Part shown: positions 44,090-52,585 of the stretch, in pieces
How the letters are laid out: every line of letters begins with the position of its first letter
Position numbering within the stretch: position 1 is the first letter of the stretch
NCBI GenBank assembly: GCA_030653365.1
Contig: JAURZL010000008.1
Span: 40,008-104,007 of the forward strand
Reading direction: 5' to 3'
Length of the DNA stretch: 64,000 nucleotides
Origin: Anaerolineaceae bacterium
GTDB taxonomy: Bacteria; Chloroflexota; Anaerolineae; Anaerolineales; Anaerolineaceae
Translations under genes and position numbers: made by a program
Notes under the pieces: generated by a model
Seen by the model: only the letters and a program-made list of their open reading frames with translations
Database searches by the model: none
Told to the model about the DNA's origin: nothing

Positions 44090-44425
44090 ATGGCAAACGA
44101 CACCCAAATTGTCAAAGGAATATTGGAAGGCTGTATTTTGAAGATTATTTCAAGAGAAGAGCTGTATGGCTACAAAACCGTTGAAAAGTTGAATGAAATC
44201 GGGTTTGAGGTTAATGAAGCGACCGTGTATCCAATTTTATCAAGACTGGAGAATAAAGGACATTTGAAAGTCGAGAAACGACCATCCCCACTGGGACCGA
44301 TGCGAAAGTATTATTTTCTCACTCAGGATGGACAGGTCATTTTACAGGAGTTTCAAGAAACCTGGCAACGGATGATGAAAATGGTAAATGAGGTAATGGA
44401 GGTTGATGATGACAACCAGAAATAA
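44090..44425 (+). CDS. PadR-family transcriptional regulator
   Basis: 111 aa from the ATG at 44090 behind a full AAGGAGGT; the GTG at 44087 is too close to the ribosome site. Winged-helix protein with the PadR pattern ILKIISREELYGYKTVEKL, ATVYPILSRLENKGHLKVE and RKYYFLTQDGQ, plus a short C-terminal dimerisation helix. It probably represses its own operon through the inverted repeat over the promoter, and is relieved by a membrane-active or phenolic ligand, as in LmrR/PadR. Confidence 0.93.
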   Translation: MANDTQIVKGILEGCILKIISREELYGYKTVEKLNEIGFEVNEATVYPILSRLENKGHLKVEKRPSPLGPMRKYYFLTQDGQVILQEFQETWQRMMKMVNEVMEVDDDNQK

Positions 44426-45239
44426 AGTATTATTAGTCAGTTCAATACTATTGGCATTGTTGGTAATAGCTAGTCTAGTGGTTTGGGAGATGACCGGACA
44501 ATCCAGTGGTGAACAGATGCCGATGGTAGTAATTGTGACAATTATAGTAATCAGTGTTTTATCCGTGTTTGTGGTTTATTTTTCCAAAATTCAGAAAAAG
44601 AATTATGAAAAATTACTGAATGCAGAATATTTTGAACAATATGAAATCATAAAAGATGCCGTGGTAAATTCTCAGCTCGCAGCTGCTACCAAAAAGGATA
44701 TTACGGAAGATGTTCTCGAATTATTGCTTTCGGCACAGGAATCAGGAAAAGCAGTTGAGTCTGTGGTAGGTGATCCACAAGTTTTTTCACAGGAGATTAT
44801 CAGCTCCTATGCAAAACCATTTTGCCTGGCATTACTGAATTTATTCGATAGTCTGATTGTCTTTATTCTGATGATCATAGGAGCCAGTTTCATTTTATGG
44901 CTTGAGCAAACACAGCAGAGTTTCTTTACGACAAAGGTGGATATCAGCATGATTGTATTATTTGGTCTGGTTGCGTTTATATTAATTCCGGTTACCAAGG
45001 CACAGACCGGAACGCGTAATCCGTGGATGTACATGATCCCGGTGGCAGGTGGGGCGCTCTTCATTCTTCTGGCTGAATTTCTTCGGACGTTCTTTTATGG
45101 TGTGAATGCTGTCCGTCAATTTCTGGATGGTTCTGTACGGATGGTACCGAATGTGGTCTTCCTGATGATTTATCTACTGTCGACACCTTTGATCTTTATG
45201 TTGAAGCAGATCTCCAGGAAGAGAATGCTGCTTTCTTAA
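44409..45239 (+). CDS. DUF1048-containing membrane protein, PadR partner
   Basis: About 277 aa; ATG at 44409 six bases after GGAGG, overlapping the PadR gene by 17 nt. Two N-terminal helices, a cytoplasmic helical DUF1048-like stretch (NYEKLLNAEYFEQYEIIKDA... through LELLLSAQESGKAV), then four more helices. DUF1048 and HAAS-type helical proteins follow PadR regulators in many genomes. Function unknown, possibly a membrane stress sensor that binds PadR. A strong terminator follows. Confidence 0.8.
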   Translation: MTTRNKVLLVSSILLALLVIASLVVWEMTGQSSGEQMPMVVIVTIIVISVLSVFVVYFSKIQKKNYEKLLNAEYFEQYEIIKDAVVNSQLAAATKKDITEDVLELLLSAQESGKAVESVVGDPQVFSQEIISSYAKPFCLALLNLFDSLIVFILMIIGASFILWLEQTQQSFFTTKVDISMIVLFGLVAFILIPVTKAQTGTRNPWMYMIPVAGGALFILLAEFLRTFFYGVNAVRQFLDGSVRMVPNVVFLMIYLLSTPLIFMLKQISRKRMLLS

Positions 45240-45265
45240 CTAAAGAATTTAATTTAATTCTTTAT

Positions 45266-45300
45266 AAAACCACAAATTCAAGAAAGAATTTGTGGTTTTT
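45266..45300 (+). terminator. Rho-independent terminator of the padR operon
   Basis: AAAACCACAAATTC (45266-45279) pairs perfectly with GAATTTGTGGTTTT (45286-45299) around a six-base loop, ending in a T-run. Confidence 0.9.
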
Positions 45301-45524
45301 GAATTAATGGGTATTTATTTTGAAATTTTACCTGTTAAGAACCTGTAAATTATTTTTTGGCATTGTTAATGAATTGTAATTCAATTTCATTAAATAAACC
45401 TTTACACTTGTATCGGAACAGTTTGAACCTTTATTAGGCAAGTATGAAGTTAGTTTATATTAATAAGTTACTGACGAAACAATATCGCACCTCGATTTAT
45501 TATTTAAATAGAAAATGAAGTCTT

Positions 45525-46283
45525 ATGATACCTTCAATGAAAATTAAGCTTAAATTAAATAATCCAAACAAGCAATCCGGTCAGGGAATAACCGAATATG
45601 CACTCATACTGACCTTGATTGCATTAGTCAGTGTTATTGGTTTAAGTGTTCTGGCAACAGGTGCAAAGAAATCATATGAAGACGTTCTGGCGGCTTCAAA
45701 TGTATCAACACCTGGACCCAATGATCCAAAAGAATATTGCAAAGCTGATATGACCGGTGTTGAAGATTGGGATCTTCAAGGAAATCGATCCAAAAGTTGG
45801 ATGTCAAATGATGGAAAATTATGTATGAAAAATGACGGGGGTAATAATTATGCATATAACAATTGTTCCAGGGATTCGATGCCAACCAATAATGATTATG
45901 TTGTTCGTTTGGATGGAGCGAACCTGATCAGTGGAAATGGGTACGGTATCATGCTGAGAATGCAGGATTATAGCGATAAACCTAATGGCTACAGTTTTCA
46001 ATATGATCCTGGAAAAGGATATCTTGTGTTCAAAAAGTGGGAAAATGGAAAAGAATCTGATATTGCAAAGGCAAGACCTCCTGGGCATCCAAAATTCGAT
46101 TGGCATGATGTTCCAAGGGATGTAGTAGTTGAAATGAAGGGAACCACGATGAGCGCTTATGTGGATGGTGAGTTGGTTTTGGCAGCAGTAGATGATACCT
46201 ATACCAGTGGTGGTGCCGGATTACGAACATGGTACTCGTCCAATGTTTGTTTTGATAACTTCAAAATTGGTCAGGCACCATAG
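45525..46283 (+). CDS. Flp-pilin-like N terminus fused to a lectin-like (concanavalin-type) domain
   Basis: 252 aa. Residues about 18-50 read QSGQGITEYALILTLIALVS, the class IVb (Flp/Fap) prepilin signature, with cleavage expected after the glycine and the EY motif following. Instead of ending soon after the helix as Flp pilins do, it continues into a domain of about 190 residues: WDLQGNRSKSWMSNDGKL, YGIMLRMQDYSD, GYSFQYDPGKGY, VVVEMKGTTMSAYVDGELVLAAVDDTYTSGGAGLRTWYSS. This is the jelly-roll pattern of LamG/DUF1080-type carbohydrate-binding or glycosidase-like domains. It could be a minor pilin carrying an adhesin head. No tad/flp assembly genes are in the window. Confidence 0.8.
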   Translation: MIPSMKIKLKLNNPNKQSGQGITEYALILTLIALVSVIGLSVLATGAKKSYEDVLAASNVSTPGPNDPKEYCKADMTGVEDWDLQGNRSKSWMSNDGKLCMKNDGGNNYAYNNCSRDSMPTNNDYVVRLDGANLISGNGYGIMLRMQDYSDKPNGYSFQYDPGKGYLVFKKWENGKESDIAKARPPGHPKFDWHDVPRDVVVEMKGTTMSAYVDGELVLAAVDDTYTSGGAGLRTWYSSNVCFDNFKIGQAP

Positions 46284-46331
46284 TAGCTAAAGATAAAGTA
46301 GAATGTTTATTTAATCATTAATCTTGGAGAT

Positions 46332-46454
46332 TTAGCTAAGATAATCAACTGGCTGCATGACTGGCAACTAGGTTGGGTAAAAATCCTTAGGATTTCTCGT
46401 AACCAAACAATCTGCTTTGCATTGAACTGCAGTTATCATTTGTACGGCTGTCAA
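46332..46454 (-). pseudogene. Remnant of a PIN-domain (VapC-like) toxin gene
   Basis: On the minus strand the frame ending at 46332 reads LTAVQMITAVQCKADCLVTRN then PKDFYPT, a stop, then LPVMQPVDYLS. This matches the C-terminal half of PIN ribonucleases (A-x-AL..-ADxLVTRNPKDF ... LPVLtPeeFL). An in-frame TAG splits it and no N-terminal half with a start is found further upstream, so this is a decayed piece. No antitoxin gene was found next to it. Confidence 0.6.
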
Positions 46455-46922
46455 GATTCCCCAGCATATATTTTATTCATTAGTAATCAATTTGTATTCA
46501 AGCAATCATGAAAAATTTGAATTGCTAGATCCAACAAGTATCATTCCCTTCAAAATCTTAAATATTGACATTTCCTTATAATCTCTTATACTATATTCTA
46601 CAATAATTATCTTATTAGTGAATATTATGATATTTCCCTCCAACTTTTATAGTTTATGGGATTTTTCACTTAGGCAGAATATATATTGATAACCTGTGAA
46701 ATCACTGGATCTAAAAAAAGAAAAAATGCGAGTTAATAACAAATGAAAAAGATCAGCTATGCTTTTCCATATAAATGACTTCATCTGCTCACATCATTTG
46801 TGATATTGGTTAAGCCTATTATTCATTCCCTCAATCATTTTCCGGCATTATATGATGTCTTCTTGAAATTAAAGACAAAATATCAGGGCACCAATCTGAC
46901 CAAATCGTGAGCAGGAGGCTAT
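46455..46922. other. Gene-free interval before the PP2C gene
   Basis: Very AT-rich, no supported ORF on either strand; a decayed upstream part of the PIN gene may lie in its first 200 bp but I cannot read it. Confidence 0.5.
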
Positions 46923-48974
46923 ATGGTTAATCGATATATTACCAATCAAATAAACACGAATGGAAAAACCATTGAAAGTCTTATTGCTGAACTTTCAAAT
47001 TTATATAAGCTATATGGTGAAGCACTCATCATGATTGATGATTCTTATAAAGTTTTTGATGTTAACACAGAAGCAGAAGAGATTTTTGGGTACGATTTCT
47101 ATGAAATGATCGGCCAACCACTGGAGGTTATCACCCCAAAAGCATTTCGAAAGGAATTACAGGATTTAGTTCAACATTTCTTCTCACAAGAGTTAGATTC
47201 TCATTCAACAAGGTTGAATTACGAGATTGTAGGCGTAAAAAAGGATGGGAAGAAATTTCCTGTATTGCTTTCCCTATTTAAAGTAAGTCAGTTGGAACAA
47301 AATTTTTACCTTGTGGTAGTTAGAGAGATCTCAAAGAATAATCCGGTAATCGACAAGCTAAGTAAATTCACCAGAGTAGTTGAACAGACTCCTGCAATTG
47401 TGGTAATAACGAACACAGACGGAGACATTGAATATGTTAACCCCGCATTTGAAAAAGTTACCGGTTATAAAATTGAAGAAGTGATTGGAAAAAATCCACG
47501 CATATTAAAATCCGGATTGGTTGATCAAAGCGTATATAAAAAAATGTGGGAAACAATTACCACTGGAAATATCTGGCGCGGCGAACTTTGTAACCGAAAA
47601 AAGAACGGTGAAATTTACTGGGATTTAGGAACTGTCTCGCCCGTTTTAGATAGTCAAGGATTGGTGACAAATTACATATCTGTAAAAGAAGACATCACAA
47701 AACAAAAAGAGAATGAAATGGAATTGTTAGCCTATAAAGAGAAATTGGAGGAAATGGTTCAATCCAAAACGACTGAACTTCGAACGGAAATTTCCAAGCA
47801 TTTACAGACTTTGGAGATTTTGCAGGAAAATGTATTCAGGCTATATCAGGCACAACAAATCGGAGGGCTAGGAAGTTGGGATCTGGATTTACAGACTTAT
47901 GAAGTCACCTGGTCAGATGAAACGTATCGGATTTTTGGATTAAGTGAACAAGAATTCGAATTAAGTTTCGAATCAGCAATGGGGATGGTACATCCTGATG
48001 ATCGTGATATTGTTCAAAAATCCTTAGACACGACGATTTCACGTGGTCAGGACCTTCATATAGATCATCGTTTACAAATGCAAAATGGTGAGGTGAAAAA
48101 AGTCACTCTCAGAGCGATTCTCATGAAGGATAAAGTTGGAATCCCGCAAAAATTAGTTGGAACGGTACAGGATATCACCGAAAGAAGCAAAATGGAATCA
48201 GCTTTATTGGAAAAAGAACGATTGACCAAAGAACTGCTCATTGCTCATGATATTCAAATGAGCATGCTTCCAGTTAAGACTCCTATCCGGAAAGGTTGGC
48301 AATTCAGCAGTTTTTATCAGGCTGCCGAACAGGTCGGCGGCGATTTCTATGATTTTATCAATCGTTCTTCCGGCAAGGTAGGTATCATTATGGCGGATGT
48401 TTCCGGAAAAGGATTGCCAGCTGCACTTTTTATGGCGTTGAGTTTAACCGCCATAAAAACAATTGCGCTCAAGGTCAGGACACCAGCCAATATTCTAAAT
48501 CAAGTGAATTCATTGCTTTATAAGGAGTTCAATGGTGGAGATTTTGTTACCGTTTGTTATGCATTAATTGACACGAAAACAGGATTATTAAGATTTTCCA
48601 ATGCGGGTCATAACCACCCTCTCAGGTATTGTGCAGCCACGAATACCATTGAAGAAATAATCATAGAAAGCACTGCCCTTGGCGTTATACCAAAAATTAA
48701 GTCAGGAGAGGTGTCAATCCAGTTAGGTAAAGGAGATGTATTGGTTTTTTATACGGATGGCCTTACCGAAGCATTTAATTGTGACAACGAAGTGTTTGGA
48801 AAAACTCGTTTGGAAGAGGTGGTTCTGGCGAATTCTGAAAATGATTCGCATGAAATATTGAACCAAATCGTCCACAGCTGGTGCAATTTCATGGGTGACC
48901 ATGCTCAATCGGATGATATAGCTATCATAATAGTGAAAAAGGAGAATAAATTTTTTCCAAATATTTTCAATTAA
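46923..48974 (+). CDS. PAS-PAS-PAS-PP2C (SpoIIE/RsbU-type) serine phosphatase
   Basis: 683 aa. First PAS (about 25-140, EIFGYDFYEMIGQPLEVI), second PAS with PAC (about 145-270, FTRVVEQTPAIVVITNTDGDIEYVNPAFEKVTGY to VKEDITKQ), coiled coil (about 262-300), third PAS (about 315-430, ending VQDITERS) and a PP2C phosphatase domain from about 445. Metal residues are present in EQVGGDFYDF, MADVSGKG, FYTDGLTEA and SDDIAIIIV. No helix, so cytoplasmic. Such proteins dephosphorylate STAS anti-anti-sigma proteins or act on c-di-GMP networks; no STAS or RsbW gene is near. GGAGG precedes the ATG. Confidence 0.93.
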   Translation: MVNRYITNQINTNGKTIESLIAELSNLYKLYGEALIMIDDSYKVFDVNTEAEEIFGYDFYEMIGQPLEVITPKAFRKELQDLVQHFFSQELDSHSTRLNYEIVGVKKDGKKFPVLLSLFKVSQLEQNFYLVVVREISKNNPVIDKLSKFTRVVEQTPAIVVITNTDGDIEYVNPAFEKVTGYKIEEVIGKNPRILKSGLVDQSVYKKMWETITTGNIWRGELCNRKKNGEIYWDLGTVSPVLDSQGLVTNYISVKEDITKQKENEMELLAYKEKLEEMVQSKTTELRTEISKHLQTLEILQENVFRLYQAQQIGGLGSWDLDLQTYEVTWSDETYRIFGLSEQEFELSFESAMGMVHPDDRDIVQKSLDTTISRGQDLHIDHRLQMQNGEVKKVTLRAILMKDKVGIPQKLVGTVQDITERSKMESALLEKERLTKELLIAHDIQMSMLPVKTPIRKGWQFSSFYQAAEQVGGDFYDFINRSSGKVGIIMADVSGKGLPAALFMALSLTAIKTIALKVRTPANILNQVNSLLYKEFNGGDFVTVCYALIDTKTGLLRFSNAGHNHPLRYCAATNTIEEIIIESTALGVIPKIKSGEVSIQLGKGDVLVFYTDGLTEAFNCDNEVFGKTRLEEVVLANSENDSHEILNQIVHSWCNFMGDHAQSDDIAIIIVKKENKFFPNIFN

Positions 48975-48975
48975 C

Positions 48976-49004
48976 TTGACAGATCAAGAAGGAGAGGGTA
49001 TAAA
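48976..49004 (+). promoter_or_regulatory. Strong sigma-70-type promoter
   Basis: TTGACA at 48976-48981 and TATAAA at 48999-49004 with exactly 17 bases between, directly after the stop codon of the PP2C gene. No protein gene starts for 340 bases downstream; a structured RNA does. Confidence 0.8.
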
Positions 49005-49010
49005 AAGCAA

Positions 49011-49158
49011 ACTATGCAAATCCAAATGATTGTTAAGAAGGCTAAGCGTCATACCCGATCTTCTCCCAGAAGGAGCGGCTAGTTTACGTTTAGCAGAAAT
49101 TCAATCATTCTAAAAACGTTTGAGATAAAAAAAGCCTTCCTTCTGGGAAGGCTTTTTT
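49011..49158 (+). ncRNA. Candidate small RNA of about 150 nt between a promoter and a terminator
   Basis: Start is inferred seven bases after the -10. GCTAAGCG (49041-49048) can pair with CGTTTAGC (49087-49094), enclosing a short CTTCT/AGAAG hairpin; then comes a linker and a strong terminator. A 22-codon ORF at 49015-49083, very basic at its end (KKAKRHTRSSPRRSG), has no close ribosome site. No known RNA family recognised. It could also be a leader with attenuation for the ABC transporter that follows. Confidence 0.55.
49128..49158 (+). terminator. Rho-independent terminator
   Basis: AAAAAAGCCTTCC (49128-49140) pairs with GGAAGGCTTTTTT (49146-49158), loop of five bases, ending in T6. It ends the candidate small RNA. 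Confidence 0.9.
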
Positions 49159-49209
49159 GTTTTATTGGTTTCCCAGTGAGACTGTTTGAGGACAGTGGGA
49201 TGATTTTGA

Positions 49210-49321
49210 AAGAGCGAGATGGAGGTGCCACTAAAAAGACAATTCTGAATTACCCAAAAACTGATCGTCGTTATCCCGACCGTCAGGGCTCGCTCTTGAG
49301 CGGGTTTGTGTTGAAAGAGCG
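49210..49321 (+). ncRNA. Structured leader with two alternative helices, riboswitch-like, class unknown
   Basis: AAGAGCGAG (49210-49218) pairs with CTCGCTCTT (49289-49297), closing a 70-base interior; inside, CTGA..GTCG (49261-49270) pairs with CGAC..TCAG (49277-49286). The same CGCTCTT (49291-49297) can instead pair with AAGAGCG (49315-49321), just before the AAAGGAG of the amino acid transporter gene. Two mutually exclusive helices near a ribosome site are the form of a riboswitch or protein-controlled leader. Confidence 0.5.
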
Positions 49322-49380
49322 GTGATTACCAAAGGAGCCGTTTATTGGAAACAAAAAAATATTATTCAGGAGAAAAAGTG

Positions 49381-50301
49381 ATGAGAAGAAATGTTTTAAT
49401 AGTCAACCTTGTTTTAATGGCAGCATTATTGTTGTCAGCTTGTGCCAATGCTGTTACACCTGCCGCACCAGCCGTTGAAGAACCACAAACAGAAGCTCCT
49501 GCAGCTGAAGAGCCGATGGAAGAACCAGTGACTGCTGACCCGGAAGGATGCCTGGGAAGTGCGGATACAGCTATCGTAGACCTGAATTGCCAGGAGATAA
49601 CTATTGCTGTGGAAAATGTATACTTGCCATTCAATTACATTTCCATTGAGACGGGAGAGCCGGGCGGTTGGGATTATGATGCCTGGAATGAGATCTGCAC
49701 CCGCCTGCACTGTACCCCGCTATTCGTAGAAGCTGCCTGGGATGGTATGATTCAAGCTGTCGCAGATGGCCAATTTGATGCTGCCGGTGATGGAATCACG
49801 AATACCACGGATCGTCAGGAAGTGGTGGATTTTTCCATTGGTTATATAAATATTCAACAACGATTATTGGTTCGATTAGGGGAAACCCGCTTTGACTCAA
49901 TTGAAGCCTTTGCTGAAACAGATTTACAAATGGGTACTCAATCGAATACGACCAATTATGAGACAGCAACACAATTTTTACCTGAAGATCGTATCAGTGC
50001 TTTTGAACAGTTCCCCTTTGCGGTACAGGCTTTACTTTCCGGAGATGTGGATGCTGTCATCATTGATGAAGTGGTTGGCATGGGTTACATGGGTGAAAAT
50101 GCTGAGAATTTGGATTTGATAGGACCTGCGATCAGCAGTGATGAACTGGGATTTATCTTCCCCCTGGGCAGCGAACTGGTTGATCCGGTCAATCAGGCTC
50201 TGCAATCCATGATGGCTGATGGCTTTTTGTCTGAGTTAAATGTCCGTTATTTCGGACCAGCCTTTGATATCACCTACGATGATATCTTGTTAGAAGATTA
50301 G
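49381..50301 (+). CDS. Polar amino acid ABC transporter substrate-binding lipoprotein
   Basis: 306 aa from the ATG at 49381 with CAGGAG upstream; a TTG at 49345 with its own AAGGAG would add 12 residues. Lipobox LLLSAC-A, then an Ala/Pro/Glu-rich linker (about 20-45), then a family-3 solute-binding domain: EITIAVENVYLPFNYI, GGWDYDAWNEI, WDGMIQAVADGQFDAAGDGITNT and TNYETATQF. It is anchored outside and feeds the permease and ATPase genes that follow. Substrate probably a polar amino acid or related compound. Codons are more C/G-ending than nearby, fitting high expression. Confidence 0.92.
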   Translation: MRRNVLIVNLVLMAALLLSACANAVTPAAPAVEEPQTEAPAAEEPMEEPVTADPEGCLGSADTAIVDLNCQEITIAVENVYLPFNYISIETGEPGGWDYDAWNEICTRLHCTPLFVEAAWDGMIQAVADGQFDAAGDGITNTTDRQEVVDFSIGYINIQQRLLVRLGETRFDSIEAFAETDLQMGTQSNTTNYETATQFLPEDRISAFEQFPFAVQALLSGDVDAVIIDEVVGMGYMGENAENLDLIGPAISSDELGFIFPLGSELVDPVNQALQSMMADGFLSELNVRYFGPAFDITYDDILLED

Positions 50302-50313
50302 GTGTTTTATTGA

Positions 50314-50345
50314 GCAGGAAGGGTTTGTACCCTTCCTGCCTTTTT
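50314..50345 (+). terminator. Intra-operon terminator between binding protein and permease genes
   Basis: GCAGGAAGGGT (50314-50324) pairs perfectly with ACCCTTCCTGC (50329-50339) around TTGT, followed by C and TTTTT. Partial read-through would give more binding protein than permease, a usual arrangement for this class. Confidence 0.9.
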
Positions 50346-50397
50346 CTCTGAATCCAGGCTATAAAACAAGAAACGCTCTCATATACAGGAATTAAGT

Positions 50398-51273
50398 ATG
50401 AACCAAAATTCAACCATAGAAATGAACCCAACACCGGTTAACCTGGGGAAACCAGGATTAAAAGAGCGATTATTACAATTTCCCTGGTGGTTCGTGGCGT
50501 TAATCCTGATCGCTATTGCCACAATTTATGCAATTATTACCCAACAAAATTATTCTGAAGCATTTAATTTTATTCGCATAGGTCTGAAAATCACCATCCA
50601 AACGACGCTGTATGCCTTTGTTTTTGCGCTGTTTCTGGGATTAATCACAGGGTTGGGACGGATTTCTAAAAACGTTTTTTTCCGTAACCTGGCAACCCTG
50701 TATGTTGAATTTATCCGTGGTGTCCCAATGCTGGTGCTTATCTTTTTTATAGCGCTGGTAGCAGTCCCAGCGGTGGTAGGCAGTATGAATTCACTTGGAC
50801 ACTGGATCGAGTCAATGGGATGGAGTTTGCTTGCGGCCCCATTTTTAGCATTGGAAAACAAAGCCATTGACATGAATGTACGCGCGATTGTTGCTCTCTC
50901 AGTTACTTACGGAGCCTTTCTAGCAGAAATCTTCCGGGCGGGAATCCAATCGGTGAGTAAAGGCCAGATGGAAGCTGCCCGTTCTCAAGGGATGAGTTAT
51001 GGTCAGGCGATGATTTACATTATTCTGCCGCAGGCGATTCGCAATGTATTACCTGCTTTGGGTAACGATTTTGTTGCGATGTTGAAAGATTCATCCCTGG
51101 TCTCGGTACTGGCGGTGCGCGATATCACCCAGGTAGCCCGATTGTATGCCGGGCGATCTTTCCGTTATGAGGAAGCATACACCACTTTGGCTATTCTGTA
51201 TCTGAGTATGACGATTGTTCTGTCGCTGGTGGTGAAATACATTGAAAGGAGAGTGCGTCAGGATGAGCGCTAA
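50398..51273 (+). CDS. Polar amino acid ABC transporter permease
   Basis: 291 aa. HisM/GlnP-type permease: five or six helices, with the conserved N-terminal [25 protein letters not shown] and [18 protein letters not shown], and the EAA loop [24 protein letters not shown] that meets the ATPase. An additional segment between helices (about 118-160) is a little longer than normal. The ATP-binding gene overlaps its end by 11 nt. Confidence 0.93.
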   Translation: MNQNSTIEMNPTPVNLGKPGLKERLLQFPWWFVALILIAIATIYAIITQQNYSEAFNFIRIGLKITIQTTLYAFVFALFLGLITGLGRISKNVFFRNLATLYVEFIRGVPMLVLIFFIALVAVPAVVGSMNSLGHWIESMGWSLLAAPFLALENKAIDMNVRAIVALSVTYGAFLAEIFRAGIQSVSKGQMEAARSQGMSYGQAMIYIILPQAIRNVLPALGNDFVAMLKDSSLVSVLAVRDITQVARLYAGRSFRYEEAYTTLAILYLSMTIVLSLVVKYIERRVRQDER

Positions 51274-52006
51274 CCCAATGATTGAAGTTAAGGATGTTTA
51301 TAAGGTGTTTGGAAAAGTGGTCGCCCTGAATGGCGTCAGCCTGAATGTGTATCCAGGAAAAGTGGTTGTGATTGTTGGACCGAGTGGTTCCGGAAAATCG
51401 ACTCTTTTACGCTGTATGAACCACATGGAGGTTGAGAGTCAGGGAGAGATATGGGTGGATGGTGAACACCTGAATGGAGATCAGAAACGACTTAATCGAA
51501 TCCGTTCTGAAATCGGTATGGTTTTTCAATCTTTTAACCTTTACCCGCATTTGAGTGTACTGGACAATGTAACGCTTGCACAACGGATCGTACGGAAAAC
51601 GGACAAACAAACAGCAAAAGATATCGCAATGCGTCAATTAGAAAAAGTGGGTATTGTTGAGAAAGCAAATGCTTTCCCTACGCAGCTTTCAGGCGGACAG
51701 CAACAGCGTGTGGCAATTGCCCGTGCTCTCGCAATGAAACCCAAGATCATGCTCTTTGATGAACCAACCAGTGCGCTTGATCCGGAAATGATCAAAGAAG
51801 TGCTGGATGTGATGCTGCTGCTGGTACGCGAAGGGATAACGATGGTAGTGGTTACCCATGAAATGGGCTTTGCACGTGCTGCAGCAGATGAAGTGGTCTT
51901 TATGGATTTTGGTCAAATTGTGGAGCATGGCACTCCTGGTGAGGTTTTTGATCATCCTCAGCATCCTCGCACGCAACAGTTTTTATCTCAAATTTTAGCG
52001 CATTAG
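51263..52006 (+). CDS. Polar amino acid ABC transporter ATP-binding protein
   Basis: 247 aa from the ATG at 51263, with AAGGAGA about ten bases ahead; a frame open from 51242 adds seven residues. Walker [11 protein letters not shown]-loop [11 protein letters not shown], signature [14 protein letters not shown], Walker [15 protein letters not shown]-loop VVTHEMGFA. GlnQ/HisP type of ordinary length. Directly after its stop begins the decayed HD-GYP copy. Confidence 0.94.
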   Translation: MSANPMIEVKDVYKVFGKVVALNGVSLNVYPGKVVVIVGPSGSGKSTLLRCMNHMEVESQGEIWVDGEHLNGDQKRLNRIRSEIGMVFQSFNLYPHLSVLDNVTLAQRIVRKTDKQTAKDIAMRQLEKVGIVEKANAFPTQLSGGQQQRVAIARALAMKPKIMLFDEPTSALDPEMIKEVLDVMLLLVREGITMVVVTHEMGFARAAADEVVFMDFGQIVEHGTPGEVFDHPQHPRTQQFLSQILAH

Positions 52007-52019
52007 CTGGTGATCATTG

Positions 52020-52327
52020 GAAATTGCTACCTTCAACCACATAATAACAGCGGGCGATTAACAATTTTTGTTGTCCACATGAGAAATTGGATTGCTGTGG
52101 CAATTCTTCGGAGGTTTAAAGGCGAGGAAATTCCTTTGGCAGCACGCATCTTCGCTGTGGTGGATGTTTATGATGCCCTCACCTTCGATCGCCCTTACCG
52201 CCTGGCATGGTCGAAAGAAAAAGCTTTGGAGTGTATTTAACGCAGCAGCGACAGTCATTTTGATCCTAAAGTGGTGAAGCAATTCTTAGTGCTAATTCAA
52301 ACCGAGCCAGAACCGCTGTCGGCATAA
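52020..52327 (+). pseudogene. Decayed fragment of an HD-GYP phosphodiesterase gene
   Basis: Pieces in two frames match the C-terminal end of the intact HD-GYP protein at 52586. One frame reads AINNFCCPHEKLDCCGNS, a degraded copy of the AIDIPYCHHEKMDGSGYP motif; after a frame shift follows GEEIPLAARIFAVVDVYDALT and PYRLAWSKEKALECI, then a stop at 52238-52240, then SHFDPKVVKQFLVLIQTEPE to 52327. Catalytic histidines and the GYP loop are lost. It lies only 260 bp before the intact gene, so a partial duplication or a second gene that lost its front is likely. Confidence 0.85.
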
Positions 52328-52585
52328 ATTCATTGATCCTAGAATCTTTGTTTTGAAAACCTCAACCAATTGTGAAAACCTGTTGGTGTTTTAGTTTTCA
52401 AATATTAGCGGTTAAAGGCTTACCTGTTTTATTGAGGTGATACGAAAATTTCTAAATTGAAATCAATGTGATTAACATTGAGGTTTACCTAAATCAGGAT
52501 TTTCTAAAAGTTATATATTAGGTTTAAGATTTTCAGGAATGGTGTAATAATCAAATTCCAATATTTTGAACACTAAGGAATTTGG

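Noticed and set aside
49015..49083. 22-codon basic peptide gene
   Set aside because: No ribosome site at fitting distance and it overlaps RNA helices; kept only as a remark under the small RNA.
49210..49297. TPP (THI-box) riboswitch before the amino acid ABC operon
   Set aside because: CUGAUC and ACCC pieces are there, but the core CUGAGA and the GCGUAGGGA end are missing and the operon is for amino acids. I report only a structured leader.
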